Source: Massilia sp. UBA2709 (GTDB taxonomy: Bacteria; Pseudomonadota; Gammaproteobacteria; Burkholderiales; Burkholderiaceae_D). From it: a stretch of 8,045 nucleotides of DNA. Position numbers and translations under genes: made by a program. Location of the stretch: contig DEKZ01000266.1 in assembly GCA_002354135.1 (NCBI GenBank), positions 1 to 8,045 of the forward strand. Reading direction: 5' to 3'. Each line of letters opens with the position of its first letter. The stretch's first letter is position 1. Under the pieces are notes generated by a model. That model ran no database searches and had not been told where the DNA came from. It worked only from the letters and a program-made list of their open reading frames with translations. Positions 5,139 through 8,045 of the stretch are shown here, one piece after another.

Positions 5139-6152
5139 TCACAGGCTCACGCAATTGCGCCCGGCTTCCTTGGCGCGGTAGAGGGCGGCGTCGGCCGCTT
5201 CGATCAGCGCCGTTTCGTCGCCGTCCGGGTCGAGCACGGCCACGCCGAAGCAGGCCGTCAGGTGGGGCATCGGCACCCGCATGTCGGGGAAGAGCACGAC
5301 CTGGCGCATCTGCTGGCAGAGGCGGTCGGCCACCATCTGGGCCAGCTCGCCGCTGGTGTCGGGCAGCACCGCCATCAGTTCCTCGCCGCCATAGCGCACC
5401 GCAAAGTCGGACGGGCGCAGGCCGTCGCGGATGACGTTCGCGGCCGCGCTCAGGGCGGCGTCGCCGATCAGGTGGCCGTGGGTGTCGTTGAATTTCTTGA
5501 AGTTGTCGAGGTCGACCATGAGCAGGGCCAGCGGGCTGCCCTGGGTGCGTGCACGCGCCACCAGCTTCGGCAGCATGTCGGCCAGCCAGGTGCGGTTGTA
5601 CAGGCCCGTCAGGGTGTCGTTCAGCGACAGCTGGCGGTAGAACTCGCCGAGCTTCTGGCGCCGCCGCAGCAGGGCGTTGGCGGCGCGGATGCGGAAAGAG
5701 AGCAGGCGCAGCAGGTTGCGCGCCACCGCGTTCGAGTGGTCGATCAGTTCCCAGGCCAGGTCCGACTCGATCACCAGCAGGCGGCTGTCCTCGACCGCGC
5801 GCACGGCGTCGAGGTTGACGGCATCGTCCAGCACCGATTGTTCGCCCACGCTTTCGCCCGCCAAAATGCGGTTGACGCTGCCGTCCGACGCCCCGGCGTG
5901 GCCGTCGGTCTCGACTTCCAGCATGCCGGCGAGCACGATGTACAGGCGCGCCCGCACCGTGTCCTCGATGGGTTCGCCCGCGGCGACCCGCACCACCTCG
6001 CAATCGGCGAGCGCGCTGGCCGTGGCGGCCGCGTCGGCATCACGAAACAGTTGCAGGTCCTCGACCTTGTAGCCCGACTGTGCAAAGTTACCGATGTATT
6101 CCAAGACGTCATCCTCCCAGTGCTCGCTGGCGCAGTGTAAATCAAATGGCAT
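5139..6152 (-). CDS. Diguanylate cyclase with N-terminal cNMP-binding-like domain
   Basis: The 337-residue soluble protein has a cyclic-nucleotide-binding-type beta barrel (about 50-135; LYIVLAGMLEV 70-80, GESVGE 99-104), a linking helix (about 136-172), and a complete GGDEF domain (175-337). The cyclase motifs are NDTLTGLYNR (178-187), metal-binding Asp in VDLDNFKKFND (D214), the active-site GGEEL (255-259) and a C-terminal YRAKEAGRN. RxxD (R246-D249) lies five residues ahead of GGEEL, the spacing of the product-inhibition I-site. So it should make c-di-GMP from GTP and be feedback-inhibited. In the cNMP domain, the usual phosphate-binding Arg seems replaced by Asn113, so binding of cAMP is doubtful. 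No membrane segment is seen. It is divergent from the BtuF-like gene and precedes sbcB. Cyclase call firm; input signal unknown. Confidence 0.93.
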   Translation of the reverse strand: MPFDLHCASEHWEDDVLEYIGNFAQSGYKVEDLQLFRDADAAATASALADCEVVRVAAGEPIEDTVRARLYIVLAGMLEVETDGHAGASDGSVNRILAGESVGEQSVLDDAVNLDAVRAVEDSRLLVIESDLAWELIDHSNAVARNLLRLLSFRIRAANALLRRRQKLGEFYRQLSLNDTLTGLYNRTWLADMLPKLVARARTQGSPLALLMVDLDNFKKFNDTHGHLIGDAALSAAANVIRDGLRPSDFAVRYGGEELMAVLPDTSGELAQMVADRLCQQMRQVVLFPDMRVPMPHLTACFGVAVLDPDGDETALIEAADAALYRAKEAGRNCVSL

Positions 6153-6184
6153 GATAAACCATCACGCATGCCTGCTCGACTGGC

Positions 6185-6206
6185 GTTTCAGAAACATCGG
6201 TGTTCC
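6185..6206. promoter_or_regulatory. Overlapping short palindromes in a divergent gap
   Basis: GTTTC-A-GAAAC (6185-6195) is a perfect palindrome, overlapping GAAACA-TCGG-TGTTCC (6191-6206), which matches at 5 of 6 pairs. They lie between the diguanylate cyclase start (6152) and the likely start of the BtuF-like gene (6216), where an operator could act on both. No clear -10/-35 pair is seen for either gene. Weak evidence. Confidence 0.25.
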
Positions 6207-6215
6207 AATAGCGGC

Positions 6216-7046
6216 ATGAATTCACCCACATCCCATCCCGCCGACCCGCAGCTGATCGATGCGCTCGGCGTCCGGCACGCGCCCGCACCCGGGGCGCGCA
6301 TCGTCTCGCTCGTGCCTTCGATCACCGAGCTGCTGTGCGACCTGGGGCTGGCCGGCCAGCTGGTCGGCCGCACCGGGTTCTGCATCCATCCGGCGCAGGT
6401 GGTGCAGGCGATCCCCAAGGTCGGCGGCACCAAGGACGTGAACATCGAGAAGATCCGCAAGCTGGCGCCGACCCACCTGGTGGTGAACATCGACGAGAAC
6501 GAAAAGCCGACCGTCGAGGAACTGGCGACCTTTGTGCCGAACATCGTCGTCACCCATCCGCTGGCGCCACGCGACAATCTGGCGCTGGCGCGGCTGATGG
6601 GTGGGATATTCGGCGTGGCGGAACAGGCCGAGGCCTGGTGCGCGGCCTTCGAGGCCGAGTACGCGGCGCTGAAATCGCAGGCGCCCGGGCCGGCGCGCAC
6701 CGTGCTGTACTGCATCTGGCAGGACCCCTGGATGAGCGTGTCGGACGACACCTATATCGCGCGCATGCTGGGCGAACTGGGCTGGAGCGTGCCCGTGCTG
6801 GGCGAGGCGAGGTATCCCCGTTTCGCCTGGTCCGATGCGCTGGTGGCGGGGCTGGACGCGGTCCTGCTGTCGACCGAGCCCTACCGCTTCACCCAGGCGC
6901 ACGCGGATGCGCTCGAGAAGCAGATCGGCATTCCGGTCTTCCTGGTCGATGGGGAAATGATGTCGTGGTACGGGAGCCGTGCCCTGGCCGGCCTGCGTTA
7001 CCTGCGCGAGGTGAGGGCGATGGTGGAAGGCGAGACGCCGGCCTGA
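6216..7046 (+). CDS. Cobalamin-binding / helical backbone metal receptor protein (BtuF-like, no signal peptide)
   Basis: From the ATG at 6216 the protein is 276 residues; an in-frame ATG at 6168 would add 16 residues but would sit only 15 bases from the divergent gene's start, so 6216 is preferred. The fold is the two-lobed BtuF/FepB type: RIVSLVPSITELLCDLGL (28-45), VGRTGFCIHP (50-59), VGGTKDVNIEKIRKLAPTHL (69-88), a long spanning helix (about 119-153), then the second lobe with WQDPWMSVSDDTYIARMLGE (168-187) and VDGEMMSWYGSRALAGLRYL (244-263). Members bind corrinoids or chelated metals, usually for ABC importers. No signal peptide, lipobox or transporter genes are seen here, so a cytoplasmic corrinoid- or metal-handling role is as likely as transport. 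Convergent with the HPF-like gene. Family firm, ligand uncertain. Confidence 0.88.
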   Translation: MNSPTSHPADPQLIDALGVRHAPAPGARIVSLVPSITELLCDLGLAGQLVGRTGFCIHPAQVVQAIPKVGGTKDVNIEKIRKLAPTHLVVNIDENEKPTVEELATFVPNIVVTHPLAPRDNLALARLMGGIFGVAEQAEAWCAAFEAEYAALKSQAPGPARTVLYCIWQDPWMSVSDDTYIARMLGELGWSVPVLGEARYPRFAWSDALVAGLDAVLLSTEPYRFTQAHADALEKQIGIPVFLVDGEMMSWYGSRALAGLRYLREVRAMVEGETPA

Positions 7047-7059
7047 TTCCGGCCGGCGT
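7035..7059. terminator. GC-rich hairpin spanning the stop codon of the BtuF-like gene
   Basis: ACGCCGGCC (7035-7043) and GGCCGGCGT (7051-7059) pair perfectly over nine bases around a 7-base loop that contains the TGA stop. It is followed by GCTTGC rather than a T run, so it is at best a weak or factor-assisted terminator, or a 3'-end stabiliser. Confidence 0.4.
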
Positions 7060-7070
7060 GCTTGCAGGGT

Positions 7071-7091
7071 GCGGCGCTCTTGAAACGCCGC
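7071..7091. terminator. Short hairpin between convergent genes
   Basis: GCGGCG (7071-7076) and CGCCGC (7086-7091) form a 6-base stem with a 9-base loop, 12 bases past the end of the HPF-like gene. No T tract follows on either strand. Candidate 3'-end structure only. Confidence 0.3.
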
Positions 7092-7103
7092 GGTGTCAGC
7101 GCA

Positions 7104-7490
7104 TCAGGCGCCGCTGGTCAGGTTCTTGTCGGACAGGGCGTCCGGCACGGCCTCGACCGGAGGCGCCTCGTGGCGGCCCTTGTCGTTCAGGCGGCCGATG
7201 GTGCTGTCCAGGGCGCGCGCCAGCTTGCTGCTGGCATTCTTGATCGACTGGCGCAGGTCGGTGGAGTGATCGTGCACGACGACCGGCTGGTAGCCGCGCA
7301 TGCGCGCTTCCATCGTGCAGCCATTGCCGCCGTCGGCCTGCTTTTCGCGGTTTTCATTGGTCAGGTGGACTTCGACGCCGGTGAGGTAGTCCTCGAAGCG
7401 GCCGATGGCGGCGCGCAGCACGGTGTCGACGTGTTCGTCCAGGCCCTGGTGGTTTTCGATGGTGCGGTCGGTGTTGACGTTGATTTGCAT
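7104..7490 (-). CDS. HPF/RaiA family ribosome-associated protein (short form)
   Basis: This 128-residue protein shows the S30AE/HPF pattern: an N-terminal strand (MQINVNTDRTI), a helix (about 17-33), VEVHLTNENR (39-48), a second pair of strands with CTMEARMRGYQPVVVHDH (58-75), and a long helix LRQSIKNASSKLARALDSTI (79-98). Such proteins bind the 30S decoding region and silence or dimerise ribosomes in stationary phase. The long-form C-terminal dimerisation domain is absent; the tail (104-128) is polar and probably disordered. The start is supported by GGAG (7501-7498) seven bases ahead. The gene follows the MFS gene by 77 bases on the same strand and is not beside rpoN, where the housekeeping hpf usually sits, so this may be a paralogue with another role. 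Family likely; ribosome binding inferred. Confidence 0.8.
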   Translation of the reverse strand: MQINVNTDRTIENHQGLDEHVDTVLRAAIGRFEDYLTGVEVHLTNENREKQADGGNGCTMEARMRGYQPVVVHDHSTDLRQSIKNASSKLARALDSTIGRLNDKGRHEAPPVEAVPDALSDKNLTSGA

Positions 7491-7567
7491 AAATAAGCTC
7501 CGTATTCATCTGTTCTGGAGCCGATCTTACGCTTTTTGCCATTTTCGGCGCGCCCGGCTGGCGCCGC

Positions 7568-8045
7568 TCAGGCCTCTCGTTCTTTCTTTTCGAGATGGGG
7601 GAAACGGTCCATCTTCGACAGCACCGGGAACAGCACCGCCCACAGGCCGGTCACCGCGAGCGTGGCGGCGCCGCCGAGCAGGATCGCACGCACCAGGCCG
7701 AACCAGCCGGCGGTGATGCCCGACTCGAATTCGCCCAGCTCGTTCGAGGCGCCGATGAAGACCGAGTTCACGGCGCTGACCCGGCCGCGGATCTCGTCCG
7801 GCGTCTCGTACTGCACCAGCAGGTGGCGCACGTAGACGCTGACCATGTCGCCGGCGCCGAGCACGAACAGGGCGCCCAGGGCGACCGGGAACCGGCTGGT
7901 CGAGCCGAGCGTCAGCACCGCCAGGCCAAACAGCGCCACGCCGCCGAACATCCAGGCGCCGACGCGGCGGCGGATCGGGAAGAAGGCCAGGACGATCGAG
8001 CACAGCGCGGCGCCGGCGCCGGGCGCGGTGCGCAGCCAGCCCAGG
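7568..8045 (-). CDS. MFS transporter, C-terminal part (cut by window edge)
   Basis: About 159 C-terminal residues are present and the reading frame stays open to the right edge, so the true start lies outside; the internal ATG at 7951 is not a start. Hydrophobic segments are near partial residues 13-25, 33-47, 54-72 and 123-142. Between them lies a cytoplasmic loop with PDEIRGRVSAVNSVFIGASN, the RGRV motif being typical of the loops of major facilitator proteins. The C-terminus is charged (HLEKKEREA). It resembles the EntS-like/MFS_3 exporter group rather than sugar porters, but the substrate cannot be told from this part. The neighbouring HPF-like gene lies 77 bases downstream on the same strand. 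Confidence 0.85.
   Translation of the reverse strand, partial: LGWLRTAPGAGAALCSIVLAFFPIRRRVGAWMFGGVALFGLAVLTLGSTSRFPVALGALFVLGAGDMVSVYVRHLLVQYETPDEIRGRVSAVNSVFIGASNELGEFESGITAGWFGLVRAILLGGAATLAVTGLWAVLFPVLSKMDRFPHLEKKEREA

Noticed and set aside
3784..5181. Plus-strand 465-codon open frame opposite sbcB
   Set aside because: sbcB has every DEDDh residue in place; the opposite frame has His/Gln/Val/Arg-rich shadow composition and no recognisable domain.
7491..7567. Promoter for the HPF-like gene (TAAGAT at 7529-7524, minus strand)
   Set aside because: The -10 matches only 4 of 6 bases and no acceptable -35 exists at 16-18 bases.
1..8045. CRISPR array, tRNA/rRNA gene, phage, defence island or biosynthetic cluster
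   Set aside because: No regularly spaced repeats, no cloverleaf-like sequence noticed and no gene of those classes; all clear genes are housekeeping or regulatory families.

Overview
The window is GC-rich chromosomal DNA with a dense, conserved housekeeping gene set. The protein sequences and the gene mix (lemA with two TPM-domain genes, pyrF with the long OMP decarboxylase type, sbcB, a cNMP-binding/GGDEF protein, a BtuF-like protein, a small HPF/RaiA-like protein) resemble Betaproteobacteria, most likely Oxalobacteraceae (Massilia/Telluria group). That assignment is inference from recall of family resemblance, not from a search. No tRNA, rRNA, CRISPR array, phage gene or intact insertion sequence is visible.

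Layout, left to right. (1) Minus-strand SDR oxidoreductase, cut by the left edge (1-215). (2) A 187-base gap (216-402) holding the SDR promoter and a structured inverted-repeat element (274-403). (3) A minus-strand three-gene operon read from 2402 down to 403: lemA lipoprotein, a secreted or membrane TPM protein with a Gly-rich tail, and a cytosolic TPM protein whose start codon overlaps the preceding stop. (4) A 133-base divergent promoter region, then pyrF on the plus strand with a GTG start. (5) A 267-base convergent gap with a 184-base gapless inverted repeat that contains two head-to-head REP-like hairpins. (6) sbcB (exonuclease I) on the minus strand, 65 bases downstream of a minus-strand diguanylate cyclase gene with an N-terminal cNMP-binding-like domain. 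(7) Divergent from that, a plus-strand cobalamin-binding/helical-backbone metal receptor gene without a signal peptide. (8) Convergent with it, a minus-strand small ribosome-associated (HPF/RaiA-like) gene, preceded on the same strand by the C-terminal half of an MFS transporter cut by the right edge.

The genes do not form one pathway: the window joins envelope (lemA/TPM), pyrimidine synthesis (pyrF), DNA repair (sbcB), c-di-GMP signalling, metal/corrinoid binding and ribosome hibernation functions. I see no convincing new multi-gene system. The least explained sequence is intergenic: two unrelated inverted-repeat elements (274-403 and 3411-3594). The second has the GTAG-plus-palindrome form of REP/REPIN elements and a compensatory base change between its two hairpins.
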